A stretch of DNA of 64,000 nt from Deltaproteobacteria bacterium (GCA_029858505.1 JAOUEW010000002.1:540851-604850); one strand, 5' to 3'; shown: positions 52,227-62,148, numbered from the stretch's first letter. Notes: generated by a model not told the origin, from the letters alone. Numbers and translations are program-made.

Positions 52227-52955
52227 ATGGAATCTCTATTTCATTTTCTGGCCGGAGCCGTCTTTTGGTTCCTGCTCATTTACGAGTGGATTCTCATCAT
52301 TGCAATCCTCATCACCTGGGTCAACGCCGATCCCGCCAGCCCATTGGTTCGGTTTTTAAACCGGATGAGCCGCCCTTTCTGGAATTTTCTACAACGAATT
52401 CTCCCAGCTAGGCTGGCCCCCTTTGCCGCTTATGCTTCGCTGCTGGTGGTGTGGTTTGGCCAGATTTTCTTTCCTGGGTTGCTGGATACCCTGGGAGACA
52501 CCCTGGGCGGAACCCTGGATTTATCCACGGGAGAAACCCGGATTGGTGGATTCTTTTTGTTGGGCTTGGGCGTTGTGTTCAAAAACCTGTTGAGCTTTCT
52601 TACCCTGATGTTGGTGGTGTGGTTTATTCTCACCATGGCCCGGCCATCGCCCTTCAATCCAGTGGTCAGGTCCCTGGGGATGCTGGTCGACCCTTTTATT
52701 ACCCCTTTTCAAAAGCGGTTGCCCCGCATGTCGGTAGATATTTCGCCCCTGTTGGCGGCTTTGGTTTTCTTTCTCATCAATCTGTATTTGGTGGGGAGCC
52801 TGGTGATGTATGGAAAACGGTTGAGTCTTGCTTACCCCTACACCAACCCCATGTATTTCCAAAGTCCTGATCAAACTTTTCCCTCTCAACCCTCTCAAGA
52901 TCAGGACCCCCAGGATGGAGAACCCCGTGAGCAATCACCCTCTACTCGCCCATGA
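52227..52955 (+). CDS. YggT-family membrane protein
   Basis: A 242-residue protein with two YggT repeats. Each repeat has a hydrophobic helix with a Trp and a P-F-x-x-P (PFWNFLQRILPAR near 52 and PFITPFQKRLPRM near 170) followed by a second helix. A disordered acidic tail (PSQDQDPQDGEPREQSP) closes it. YggT proteins occur near cell-division or stress genes; the function is open. ATG 52227 is chosen because the earlier in-frame start at 52161 lies before a non-hydrophobic stretch without a ribosome site. Confidence 0.78.
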   Translation: MESLFHFLAGAVFWFLLIYEWILIIAILITWVNADPASPLVRFLNRMSRPFWNFLQRILPARLAPFAAYASLLVVWFGQIFFPGLLDTLGDTLGGTLDLSTGETRIGGFFLLGLGVVFKNLLSFLTLMLVVWFILTMARPSPFNPVVRSLGMLVDPFITPFQKRLPRMSVDISPLLAALVFFLINLYLVGSLVMYGKRLSLAYPYTNPMYFQSPDQTFPSQPSQDQDPQDGEPREQSPSTRP

Positions 52956-53017
52956 AAGTTGTTGGGGTTGCAAATCAAATCATGCCTTAAGAACAGGATG
53001 ATTCGCTGGGTTGGTGC

Positions 53018-56000
53018 TTATACAATGCCTGAATCCATGAGGGTCAAGAACTTTTTCACGTTCTTCGGCCCTTGGAGGGTCTCGTAGTCGGAGGGTTTCA
53101 GGTAGAAATAATCCATCACCTGGATTCCGGTGGTGGTGATGAGTGCCTGCTGAAAAGACACCTGGAATTGTTCAAACAGCCGGACGGCTTTGAGAAACAA
53201 AAACGGCTGGTCCTTCAAACGCAACCGTACCAACGGAAAGGGAGTGTCCTTCCGGTAAAAACCATCCGGGGTTTCCACCACCAAATACCCTTTCCCATCT
53301 TCCTCTAAAAAGTCCAAGCCATAGTCTTCACTGCCCGCTCCCTTTTTTTCCGAAGACATCAATAAACCTGGCGGTTGGCCATCTAGAATGGCCGTTTCCA
53401 AATCTCGGGCAAAAAGGCCCTCTCCCGGATTTAAGGGCGTCACCTGGAAGTAATAGCAAAATCCTGAATCTCCGGATTGATACACCACTTTATTTACTTT
53501 TCCCTCCAGGATATTTAGATGGCGCAGGGATAAGGCATAGGCCACCCGGGCATGGGAACGTTCCACCCCCCGTGTGTGAACCAGTACCGATTCAGGCTGT
53601 CCTTGAGGGCCATACACCACATCGGCTTGAACCGGTTGAGTTCCATCCAACAGAAACTTGGCCGATTGTGCAGCCAGAAACCGGGGGCCTCGGCGCAACA
53701 AATACCGATTGGGAAAGGCATGAATAAACCAAGACAACCGTTTTTCATCCCCCGCCAGCAAACCAACCAACGATTCCTCACTTAAGCCTTGGCTTAACAT
53801 ATTGGCCAGTCCTTGCTCTTTTTTTTCCAGGGCCAGGGGGGTTCCCTGCCCCAGCAAAAGCTCTCGATGAGCGGATTCTATTTTTTCTTCCCATGTACGC
53901 AACGTTTGTTTTTCCGGCGGGTTCAACCGTTCCAAGGGATCGTACAACCCGGCTTTTAACCCTTGCGACAAGGTTTTGGCCACAAGCAAATGTTGTCGCG
54001 TGTGCCGAATCAATTCTTCTTTTTTTCGGTCCAAATAGGCCGATATTACGGCGTGGGATTTTCCAGCCTCGGGCACTCCGCGCAGTTCGCTTAAAATCCT
54101 CATGGCTTCCTCCATTAAATGACGGATAGAAGCCAACGACTCTGAGGGCTCCGCTTTGCGGGCGGTCAACACCCCGGCATTCATGGCATACAGCAGCAGC
54201 ACAAATTCCACTTTTCGCTCGGCCATTTCAAACAGGTCCATCAAGGCCTGATCGAAATACGTTGTGGTGCGAATGATATCCACCATGGCCTGCCGCCGGG
54301 TAATCAACATGCCCACCCTGGCCAGCCATTCCACATCCCGATACCCCAATCGGGTCAGCCATTTCACGGCTTCTTCAGAAGATTGTTGGGCGCTGTCTTC
54401 TTGTTCGGATAAAAGCCCCACCGGGTGAAGGAACAAGGCCCAGCGCAAAGCACGGTATAAATTTGGGGTGATGGCGTCCCGCCACTCTGGGTCTTGAACC
54501 AACACCTTGTTCAGGGCATCTTGCCCTGCCGCCAGGGCATCCAACATCAATCGATGAACGGCCATTTTCTTGTTTTCCACCGTTCGCATAAGGTAAAACA
54601 GCCGGTCACAGGCCGGAAGAAAACGCCCAATGAGGGTTTCTTGTTGTGGAGAAAGGGGATCATTCACCTCAAACATGGACTCTAAAGCTAAGTGGCAAAA
54701 AGACTCTGAAAATATTTGATTGAAACCATCCAGGGCTTTCGTTTCTACCCCTTGAATTCGGCTGACGTCCTCCGACAATTTATCTTTTAGTTCTAAGGTA
54801 AGGTCGTATCCGGTGCGGGCGATATAAGCGAACAAGGGAAGAAGATAATCTCCTTTTTTCCTGTTTTTCTCTGAGAAGGAAATGATTTGCTGGCGACCTA
54901 AATGAACAGAGACCTCGACCCCACCCATGGTTTGAACCAGGGTGTGGTCTAATACCCGTTCCATCAATGCTTGGCCAATCCGTCGAACATCTGCGGCCAT
55001 CCGCAGCATGCGGGTCATGACGTCATCCGGAGATAGAGCCGTATTTTTTTCACGGCAATATCGGGCCACGGTTTGCTCACCCACGTAATTATTGTCGTGG
55101 GTTCCACCAGATGGGTCATCCTCACAGATCACGTTCCTCAAGTCATAAAACATGTCTTGAGCTTTGGCCAAGGTTGCGGCCTCCCACATGGAAAGAAGGC
55201 CGTCCTGAAATGCCGAACGAATCCGCTCTCCCATTTGGCTGCCTGTGGCAGCTTTTCCTTGGGAATAGATCCACAAAGGAATTTGCATGGTTCTAAGACC
55301 ACCGCTTTCATTTTTTACATCAAAGCCATTGGATTCAGGAAAAGGAAGCCCCGCAAAGTCTTCCATTTTTTGGCGTAAAAAAACTTCCAGTGGGGATTCC
55401 CGTCGAAATTGAGCCCGCAACAGTTCCAACACCTTGGCATTGCCAGCAATCGTGCGGGATTCCAAAAGGGCTGGAACCGTATGAATGGTTTCTGCTCGAA
55501 AAAAACGCGTCAGGTCTTCTCCTAGCTCAAAATACTGGCTGGCCGAAACCAAGCCAGCCCCGGCCAATAACTCCTCCATTCGAATCACAACTTCCCGATA
55601 CACCATTCGTTCTTCCTCAACCAACCCTTTAGGATCCAAGGCGTATCCCGTATCCATATCCGACCGGAAACTCATTTCCCCCCGACCATATCCCCCACGG
55701 GCAAACACCACCAAACGTTTCTCTACGTTTTTTTTCCCTGGAGGCATGTTGGAGAGATATTTCACGGACCGTTGAAGCTTGGCGACGTCACTGTGAAGGG
55801 TTTCCAATTCGTCCTTCATCCGTTTTTCCAACATCCTGTAATAGGAGCGAGACTCCTCTCCTCCGCCTTCCTCCAGCAGCAACGCGGGCATCTGCTGCCG
55901 CAGCCCAGACAGTTGTTTTTCTTTTTGGGGAATATTTTTTTCTTTATAGGATAATTCCTGATGGACTTCCTCTTTTTTCACGGCCGCCAACAAAGGGAGT

Positions 56001-56371
56001 TCCTCCACAGACCATTGAAACAGGGCCGCCAATAGGCCATCTAACAAAAACGTATAACGGTGGAGGGTTTGAAACGAATGAAAAGCATTGCGGTGAAACT
56101 CTTGAAGGGTTTCTCGTTCCCGAGTCACATACTCCGCCATCACCCGTTCCAAAACGTTTTTTCGGCGCACAAGTATTGATTTGGGAGAATCGTCGTGGAT
56201 CGGATTGGGGTGAGGGACCACCAAACCAGCCCCTTTGGCCAGGGCGGCCAAGGCTGCTGCATGCTCCGCGGAGAGCGGAGAATGCTTTGGAATCACAAGG
56301 GATTCCAGCAGGTCATCCAGCCGTTTCCGGTGAACCCGGCCGGTCAAAGATGAGCGAGGGGATGGGATCAC
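53018..56371 (-). CDS. GlnD-like nucleotidyltransferase without recognisable HD domain
   Basis: A 1117-residue protein. The nucleotidyltransferase motif RGGYGRGEMSFRSDMD (225-240) has the G-G-Y/R-G...D-x-D layout of GlnD, and ESGGLRTMQ (355-363) matches the GlnD GGLRDIQ element. A C-terminal ACT-like region (about 1065-1110, LKAVRLFEQFQVSFQQALITTTG) is visible. The HD pair of GlnD, needed for deuridylylation, is not seen. About 200 N-terminal residues are extra. The GTG start overlaps the upstream regulator's stop (GTGA). A role in nitrogen or PII-type signalling is an inference. Normal GlnD is about 850-950 residues. Confidence 0.72.
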   Translation of the reverse strand: MIPSPRSSLTGRVHRKRLDDLLESLVIPKHSPLSAEHAAALAALAKGAGLVVPHPNPIHDDSPKSILVRRKNVLERVMAEYVTRERETLQEFHRNAFHSFQTLHRYTFLLDGLLAALFQWSVEELPLLAAVKKEEVHQELSYKEKNIPQKEKQLSGLRQQMPALLLEEGGGEESRSYYRMLEKRMKDELETLHSDVAKLQRSVKYLSNMPPGKKNVEKRLVVFARGGYGRGEMSFRSDMDTGYALDPKGLVEEERMVYREVVIRMEELLAGAGLVSASQYFELGEDLTRFFRAETIHTVPALLESRTIAGNAKVLELLRAQFRRESPLEVFLRQKMEDFAGLPFPESNGFDVKNESGGLRTMQIPLWIYSQGKAATGSQMGERIRSAFQDGLLSMWEAATLAKAQDMFYDLRNVICEDDPSGGTHDNNYVGEQTVARYCREKNTALSPDDVMTRMLRMAADVRRIGQALMERVLDHTLVQTMGGVEVSVHLGRQQIISFSEKNRKKGDYLLPLFAYIARTGYDLTLELKDKLSEDVSRIQGVETKALDGFNQIFSESFCHLALESMFEVNDPLSPQQETLIGRFLPACDRLFYLMRTVENKKMAVHRLMLDALAAGQDALNKVLVQDPEWRDAITPNLYRALRWALFLHPVGLLSEQEDSAQQSSEEAVKWLTRLGYRDVEWLARVGMLITRRQAMVDIIRTTTYFDQALMDLFEMAERKVEFVLLLYAMNAGVLTARKAEPSESLASIRHLMEEAMRILSELRGVPEAGKSHAVISAYLDRKKEELIRHTRQHLLVAKTLSQGLKAGLYDPLERLNPPEKQTLRTWEEKIESAHRELLLGQGTPLALEKKEQGLANMLSQGLSEESLVGLLAGDEKRLSWFIHAFPNRYLLRRGPRFLAAQSAKFLLDGTQPVQADVVYGPQGQPESVLVHTRGVERSHARVAYALSLRHLNILEGKVNKVVYQSGDSGFCYYFQVTPLNPGEGLFARDLETAILDGQPPGLLMSSEKKGAGSEDYGLDFLEEDGKGYLVVETPDGFYRKDTPFPLVRLRLKDQPFLFLKAVRLFEQFQVSFQQALITTTGIQVMDYFYLKPSDYETLQGPKNVKKFLTLMDSGIV

Positions 56372-57972
56372 TCTTTTGCCGTAAGATTTAAGCGGACCAT
56401 TTTCTTGCGCAATCCTTCCCGGCTAAGACCTAACCGTTTGGCTGCTTGCAGTTGGTTTCCGCCGGTTTCCTTCAGGGCTCTTTGAATCAAATCCAGTTCA
56501 ACTTCTTCCACGGCTGACCGTAAATCCAGGCCTTCTTTGGCTGGTTGTAAGGAGGCCGTTTTTGCCAAAGCCCCGCGGGAAGAGGATACGGAGGGCGTTT
56601 CCACCCCCAACAACGGGCATACATCCACGGTTTCCCCTTCAGACAGAATGACCGCCCGTTCGATGATGTTTTCCAGTTCGCGCACATTCCCCGGCCATGG
56701 ATAGGTCATCATGGCAGTCTCACATTCCGGGTTGAATATTTTTTTCCCCACCTTCATTTTATCAATGGCGTTGGACAGGATGAAACGAGCCAACATGATG
56801 ATGTCATCTCCCCGCTCTCTCAGCGGAGGAATGAGAATGGGAAACACGTTCAGCCGGTAGTACAGGTCTTCACGGAATTCACCCTGTTCAATGGCGGCTT
56901 CCAGGTCACGGTTGGTAGCCCCAATCACCCGAATATCCAGTTGAATTTCTTGGTTTCCTCCGATTCGCATGAAAGTCCGCTCTTGCAGCACGCGAAGCAG
57001 TTTCACCTGGGTAGACAGAGGCATCTCTCCCACTTCGTCCATGAACAAAGTTCCCCCCTTGGCTTGCTCCAGCAACCCAACCCGGCGGTTCACCCCCGTG
57101 GCCACGCCTTTTTCAATACCAAACAGTTCGCTTTCCATCAGGCTGTCCGGAAGTGCCGCGCAGTTGATGGCCACAAATGGTCGGTTAGCCCGTGGGCTTT
57201 GCGAATGTATGGAACGGGCAATCAGCTCCTTTCCCGTTCCACTTTCGCCGCGAATCAACACATTCGCCTCTGTGGCGGATACTTTATGGATGGCGTTTTT
57301 TACTTGAAGAATGGCCGGGGAGTCTCCCACGATGGCGGGATAGGCGTATTTACCCTTTAACTGGGCCTTCAGGGTGATGTTTTCCTGCTCCAGGGTGTCT
57401 TTGCGTTCAACCTCTTTTTCATACAACTGAATGTTTTCGATGGCGATGGCGGCTTGGGAGGCCACCATTTTTAAAACCTCCTGGTCATACGATGTAAATG
57501 TGCCGGTTCGCTTATTCAGCAGTTCAAATGCTCCAATCACCTCACCCTGGGTGGAAATCAACGGAACACACAACAGGGTGTGGGTTTTATATCCTGTTTC
57601 TTTGTCCACCAAGGGATTGAAGCGGGTATCTTGATAGGCATCCGGAATAATGAGAGGCATGCCCGTGCTGACCACCTTCCCCGCAATGCCCTCGTTTTTT
57701 TTCACTCGGATAATTTCTTCCTCGGCCAGCCCCGTGGCGATTTTGGACCATAGTTGTTCTCCCTCGACAAGGAAGATTGACCCCCGCTCGGCGTTCAAAA
57801 TCTGATTGGTTTCATTCACAATGGTTTGCAACAAATGATTGAAGTTCCGTTCTGTGGAAAATATATTTCCAATCCGAACCAAAGCCGAAACCAAGTCCGG
57901 TTGTTCTCCCGGGTTTCCAGAAGACACATCCGTTGAGGAAGAAGAGGAGGGGCGGGTTGTTTTCGTATCCAT
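56368..57972 (-). CDS. GAF / AAA+ / Fis-type regulator of the sigma-54 activator family
   Basis: A 534-residue enhancer-binding-type protein. A GAF domain occupies about residues 28-180. The AAA+ module has Walker A GESGTGKE (242-249) and Walker B GGTLFMDEVG (306-315). A Fis-type helix-turn-helix lies at about 495-530 (NQLQAAKRLGLSREGLRKKM). The loop that normally reads GAFTGA and touches sigma-54 reads GVATGV (289-294), a known variant that lacks the contact Phe. No receiver domain is present, so the GAF domain probably senses a small molecule. It overlaps the GlnD-like gene by 4 bp. Confidence 0.88.
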   Translation of the reverse strand: MDTKTTRPSSSSSTDVSSGNPGEQPDLVSALVRIGNIFSTERNFNHLLQTIVNETNQILNAERGSIFLVEGEQLWSKIATGLAEEEIIRVKKNEGIAGKVVSTGMPLIIPDAYQDTRFNPLVDKETGYKTHTLLCVPLISTQGEVIGAFELLNKRTGTFTSYDQEVLKMVASQAAIAIENIQLYEKEVERKDTLEQENITLKAQLKGKYAYPAIVGDSPAILQVKNAIHKVSATEANVLIRGESGTGKELIARSIHSQSPRANRPFVAINCAALPDSLMESELFGIEKGVATGVNRRVGLLEQAKGGTLFMDEVGEMPLSTQVKLLRVLQERTFMRIGGNQEIQLDIRVIGATNRDLEAAIEQGEFREDLYYRLNVFPILIPPLRERGDDIIMLARFILSNAIDKMKVGKKIFNPECETAMMTYPWPGNVRELENIIERAVILSEGETVDVCPLLGVETPSVSSSRGALAKTASLQPAKEGLDLRSAVEEVELDLIQRALKETGGNQLQAAKRLGLSREGLRKKMVRLNLTAKE

Positions 57973-58261
57973 GGGAGGAAGAATCCCGAAGGGGGTTGGG
58001 TTGTTTCATCCATTCGCTGATACAACCCCTGCCCAGAGGTCATTCTTACACCTAAACCTTCCCACAAGGGGTGTCAACATAATTGGCATACCGGGACCAT
58101 TTATTTTCTCTCGTTATTTCTGATTATTACAAAGGACTCAACCGCTTCTTGAATACCGGCTTCCCTACTTTTTCCCATAAGGGGTGACCGTGAAACCCAA
58201 ACCCCCATAAAAGTGATATATTTGATTTGTTAATATATTCTCACCTCAACGAAGCAAGCCC

Positions 58262-59227
58262 ATGCCCACTGGATTGGCCTACCATCCCAGTTTCCTCAAT
58301 CATGACACCGGCACACATCCAGAGTGTGCGGAGCGTTTAACGGCCATTCGGGAAGCTTTACGGCAATCCGCTGTGTTTCCGCGGTTGGCCCAGGTGCCCT
58401 GCCATGAAGCCACCGTGGAAGACCTGACACGAATTCATTCCCTCGAATATATCCAACGGGTGAAAGCGGCAAGCGCCCAATCCCTTCCTTACTTGGATAC
58501 CCCTGACTGCCCGGTGTCTCCGGGTACTTGGCCCGCCGCATTGCGAGCCGTTGGGGGGGCCGTGGAATTGTGCCGCCAAGTGCTGGCTGGAACCCTGAAC
58601 AATGGATTTTTGCTGGCCCGGCCCCCTGGCCACCATGCTGAACGAGATCGGGCCATGGGATTTTGTTTTTTCAACCAAGTGGCCATTGCCGCGGCTTGGT
58701 TGCTGCACTCAGGGTTGGAACGAGTGTTGATCTTTGACTTTGACGTTCACCATGGAAATGGCACCCAACACGCATTTGAAACCTCTTCCCAAGTGTTTTA
58801 TGCCAGCATTCATCAGCACCCTGCCACGCTTTACCCAGGCACAGGCTGGCCAGAAGAGCGGGGGCTGGGAGCCGGAGAGGGCTACACCGTCAACTTTCCT
58901 TTGAATCCTGGCGCTGGAGACGCAGAGTGTCTGGATGTATTTGAAACTCAATTACTTCCTTTATTTCATAACTATCGCCCTCAATTTGTGCTGATTTCTG
59001 CTGGTTTTGACGGCCACCGAGAAGACCCCTTGGCATCTCTCAACCTGACTCAAGTTGCTTATGACCGCATGATTTTGGCCATGAAAACCCTGGCTGAAAA
59101 GAATTGCGCCGGACGGCTGGTCACCGTGCTGGAAGGAGGGTATAATACAAAAGTACTGTCTCATTGCGCCAAGTCCCATGTGGAAATATTGGCCGATTCT
59201 TCTCCACCCCGAGGTACCCACTTTTGA
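58262..59227 (+). CDS. Histone deacetylase-family protein (class II-like amidohydrolase)
   Basis: A 321-residue zinc amidohydrolase of the HDAC/AcuC/APAH superfamily. The active-site blocks are intact: RPPGHHAERDRAMGFCFFN with the His-His pair, IFDFDVHHGNGTQHAF with zinc Asp and His, ASIHQHPATLYPG and the second metal Asp in SAGFDGHREDPL, ending LEGGYNT. Such bacterial enzymes act on acetylated polyamines, lysines or small molecules; the substrate is not predictable. The RNase R start lies on its stop (TTTTGA). Confidence 0.88.
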   Translation: MPTGLAYHPSFLNHDTGTHPECAERLTAIREALRQSAVFPRLAQVPCHEATVEDLTRIHSLEYIQRVKAASAQSLPYLDTPDCPVSPGTWPAALRAVGGAVELCRQVLAGTLNNGFLLARPPGHHAERDRAMGFCFFNQVAIAAAWLLHSGLERVLIFDFDVHHGNGTQHAFETSSQVFYASIHQHPATLYPGTGWPEERGLGAGEGYTVNFPLNPGAGDAECLDVFETQLLPLFHNYRPQFVLISAGFDGHREDPLASLNLTQVAYDRMILAMKTLAEKNCAGRLVTVLEGGYNTKVLSHCAKSHVEILADSSPPRGTHF

Positions 59228-61536
59228 CCTTTAATAAACCCGCTCTCCTTTCCCTTTGGGAAAAAAACAACACGCTTTCCTTTACCCTGGACGACATTCA
59301 ATCAGCCCTGGGCGCCCACCAAGACCACACCCGACAGCTTTCCGCCATTCTGGAGGAACTGGTGGGAGAAGGTTTGCTGGCCTTTGAGCGCAAGCAATAC
59401 CGAATGGTTCACGCGGGAAAACCCAGAAAAAAACGATCGGCAGAAGAACACCCCCACGAGGTTGAAGGAAAGTTTTCCTCCCACCGCAACGGATTCGGGT
59501 TTGTAGACCTTCAAACCGAACCCCGCCAATCCTACTTTGTCCCCCCCCCCTATGTGGGCGGGGCTTTGGATCAGGACCTGGTGAGGGCTGAAATTGTGAT
59601 GGAACGGCGGGGTGGACGCCCTACCGCCCGGGTGAAAGAAGTCTTGGAACGCAGCCGTAAAACCGTTCGTGGCTATCTGCAGCACAGGCATGGAAATGTT
59701 TGGGTTCTACCGCTCAACGAAAAACTCCCCGCCATTCACCTGGAACAAACGCCCCCAGAGGGGTGGCCTCCGGAAGGATCCCTGGTGGAGACCCGGATTC
59801 AACATTTTCCCACCCATGTCGATGAAGCCCCTGGTGGCATTTTAGAACGTTTATTGGACCCGGATGATTCCATCGGCCATATCATCGGCCATATTCTGGC
59901 CGATCAACAAATCGAAACCGGGTTTACCCCCGACACTCTGAAGGAAATGGAGCGGCTGCCGTCAGAAGTTGTCCCTCCGCCAGGGCGGGCAGACCTTTCT
60001 TCTTTGGCTTTGGTGACCATTGACGGGGAGGATGCCAAGGATTTTGATGACGCCGTGTATGTGGAAAGCCTACCCGGAGGTAAGTACCGGCTGCTGGTGG
60101 CCATTGCCGATGTGGCCGAATATGTGAGGCCCGGCAGTTCCACCGATACCGAAGCCTTTCGACGGGGGACCAGCATCTACCTGCCTGACCGGGTATTGCC
60201 CATGCTTCCAGAGGTTCTCTCCAACGAATTGTGCAGCCTAAAGCCCAAGGTGTTCCGGTTGGCCCTGGTGTGCGACATGACCATTGACCCCAAGGGAGAC
60301 GTTTCCGACTATCAACTGTATGAGGCCGTGATCAAAAGCCAAGCGCGGCTCACCTATAACCAAGTGCAAGCGTTCTTCGACTCCAAAGACGCTGGAGGTC
60401 TTCCCGAGAAATCATTGGCACCCCTGCTCACCACCATGCACGGATTGTTTCGGCTGCTGGAAGCCAAGCGGCGCAAACGGGGGGCCGTGGCCCTGGAACT
60501 CCCCGAAACCCGTTTCCAACTCAACGCGGAAGGGATTCCAGACAAAGTAATTAAAAAATATCCCACCGAGGCCACACGCCTGATTGAACAGTTCATGTTG
60601 GAAGCCAATGAAACCGTGGCCGTTCACGCGGAAAAATGCGGGTTGTCCATCCTTTATCGGGTTCATGAAGCCCCCCCCGATGACAGTTTTTACAACCTCA
60701 CGCTGCTGCTGAACCACTTTGGAATCCAGGTGGCCCTGGAAGACATTCAGGAAAAAGGCGGATTGAACCGACTGCTGGAGCGGATTCAAAATCACCCCAC
60801 CCGTGACCAGATTGAAATGTCCATTCTCCGCTCCATGTCTCAGGCCCAATACCGCCATTTGAACGATGGGCACTTCGGGTTGGCTTCCGACTGCTACACC
60901 CACTTCACCTCTCCCATCCGGCGTTACCCGGACCTGCTGCTGCACAGGGCCCTGAAAATGGCCATGGCACGGGCCGATGGCCGCTCCTCCCAGGCTTTTT
61001 TGCTGCCAGAGAATGCCGGGGCTCACCTTTCGTCGGCAGAGCGAACCGCAGCCGGCATTGAAACCCTGGTGAACCGTTTGTTTGCCGTGGTGTACATGGA
61101 ATCCCGACTGGGGCAAACCTTTCCCGCTCAGGTATCTGGCGTGACCGATTCTGGCGTATGGCTGGTGCTGCCAGAGTTCCACGTGGAAGGATTCATGCCC
61201 ATGGATCAGCTCCCCCCAGATCAGTACCGGCTGGATCGCACCCGCAACACCCTCACCGGTCGGCGCACTCAACAAGAAATTGGATTTGGCTCCAAACTGC
61301 ATGTCTTGCTGGCCCAGGCCGACCGCCACACCCAAAAACTAGAGTTTCAATTTGTTCAGTGGGAGGGCCAAGACAAACCCGACCCCGCAAACCAACACCG
61401 AAAATCCGCTGGAAAATCTGGCAAACCAGAAAGCAAGTCGGGCCCCAAAAAAGGCGGGCGCGGTTGGAGCCCCACCAAAACGGAATCTTCGGGGAGAGAA
61501 AAGTCTGGCGGTGGGAAAAGAAAAGGTCGGAGATAA
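59224..61536 (+). CDS. rnr: Ribonuclease R
   Basis: A 770-residue 3'-5' exoribonuclease. An N-terminal winged-helix-like region (about 10-60) and OB domains lead to the RNB domain with the catalytic cluster ITIDGEDAKDFDDAVYVE-like block at about 275-290 (metal Asp residues), then a C-terminal S1 domain (about 640-720) and a very basic tail (KGGRGWSPTK...GKRKGRR). The start is probably TTG 59224, preceded by GAGG at 9-10 nt and overlapping the HDAC stop; no ATG lies in a suitable place. RNase R degrades structured RNA and acts in rRNA quality control. Confidence 0.9.
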   Translation: MTFNKPALLSLWEKNNTLSFTLDDIQSALGAHQDHTRQLSAILEELVGEGLLAFERKQYRMVHAGKPRKKRSAEEHPHEVEGKFSSHRNGFGFVDLQTEPRQSYFVPPPYVGGALDQDLVRAEIVMERRGGRPTARVKEVLERSRKTVRGYLQHRHGNVWVLPLNEKLPAIHLEQTPPEGWPPEGSLVETRIQHFPTHVDEAPGGILERLLDPDDSIGHIIGHILADQQIETGFTPDTLKEMERLPSEVVPPPGRADLSSLALVTIDGEDAKDFDDAVYVESLPGGKYRLLVAIADVAEYVRPGSSTDTEAFRRGTSIYLPDRVLPMLPEVLSNELCSLKPKVFRLALVCDMTIDPKGDVSDYQLYEAVIKSQARLTYNQVQAFFDSKDAGGLPEKSLAPLLTTMHGLFRLLEAKRRKRGAVALELPETRFQLNAEGIPDKVIKKYPTEATRLIEQFMLEANETVAVHAEKCGLSILYRVHEAPPDDSFYNLTLLLNHFGIQVALEDIQEKGGLNRLLERIQNHPTRDQIEMSILRSMSQAQYRHLNDGHFGLASDCYTHFTSPIRRYPDLLLHRALKMAMARADGRSSQAFLLPENAGAHLSSAERTAAGIETLVNRLFAVVYMESRLGQTFPAQVSGVTDSGVWLVLPEFHVEGFMPMDQLPPDQYRLDRTRNTLTGRRTQQEIGFGSKLHVLLAQADRHTQKLEFQFVQWEGQDKPDPANQHRKSAGKSGKPESKSGPKKGGRGWSPTKTESSGREKSGGGKRKGRR

Positions 61537-61560
61537 ACTTATAAAAATGATTGATTAAAA

Positions 61561-61579
61561 GGGGCGGCATAGCCGCCCC
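61561..61579 (-). terminator. Intrinsic terminator, mainly for the lipoprotein gene
   Basis: GGGGCGGC-ATA-GCCGCCCC is a perfect 8-bp GC-rich stem with a 3-nt loop. On the minus strand it is followed by TTTTAATC, so it ends the transcript of the lipoprotein gene at 61602. On the plus strand only a weak T stretch follows the stem, 24 bp after the RNase R stop. Confidence 0.75.
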
Positions 61580-61601
61580 TGATTGGACAGATGATCTCAA
61601 T

Positions 61602-62120
61602 TTAAAACGTTTCTACAATTACCCCAACTTCCTTCCGCTCGCCGTTCTTAGCCACCTCATACAGGTGTGCAGAGCAGGAATCCTTCTCGTAAATATACGT
61701 ATAAGACACCGCATAGGTCTTTTTGGCCTTGGGAGAAAAGCGGATGTTCACGGGGCAGTCATATACATGATCGTCCTTGGTGATATCTTGAATCGCTATC
61801 CGAATTTCAGAATCCTCTCCAGGGCGGATAAGAATTTCATCGTCTTTAAACGGAAATTTTCTACCCGTTAACGACACCCCATTGTAACCTTTGTCTACAA
61901 AGGCTTTTAAAAATTTCTTCCCTTCATCCGAAAACTCTACATACCCCACTACGTTTTTCCCAATAATATCACGACCTTTGTATTCAAAATGGATTTTTAA
62001 AACCGCGTGAGGATCCGTTTCTCTGGGATGGGTATAAAAAGAAATCACTCCTCCGCACCCAGCCAAGAATGCGATGAGAAACCCAACCTTCACAAGATTC
62101 ATGTATTTTTTCATTTTCAC
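61602..62120 (-). CDS. Exported lipoprotein, paralogue A
   Basis: A 172-residue lipoprotein: Lys-rich start, hydrophobic segment and lipobox LAGC at about residues 19-22. The mature part has two cysteines (DCPVNI and KDSCSAHLYEV) that could form a disulfide, with a mostly beta pattern. It is a paralogue of the gene at 62243: both have DPHAVLKIHFEYKGRDIIGKNVVGYV-like blocks (SEPYALLKVRFSYGDRDISGDRISGYV in the other) and both Cys positions. Family unknown. They would sit in the outer or inner membrane facing the periplasm. Confidence 0.75.
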   Translation of the reverse strand: MKMKKYMNLVKVGFLIAFLAGCGGVISFYTHPRETDPHAVLKIHFEYKGRDIIGKNVVGYVEFSDEGKKFLKAFVDKGYNGVSLTGRKFPFKDDEILIRPGEDSEIRIAIQDITKDDHVYDCPVNIRFSPKAKKTYAVSYTYIYEKDSCSAHLYEVAKNGERKEVGVIVETF

Positions 62121-62148
62121 ACCCTTCGGTTTAATGAACTTTAATTGA

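Noticed and set aside
58070-58105. Sigma-54 promoter upstream of the HDAC gene
   Set aside because: TTGGCAT resembles a -24 element, but no GC at the proper -12 distance follows.
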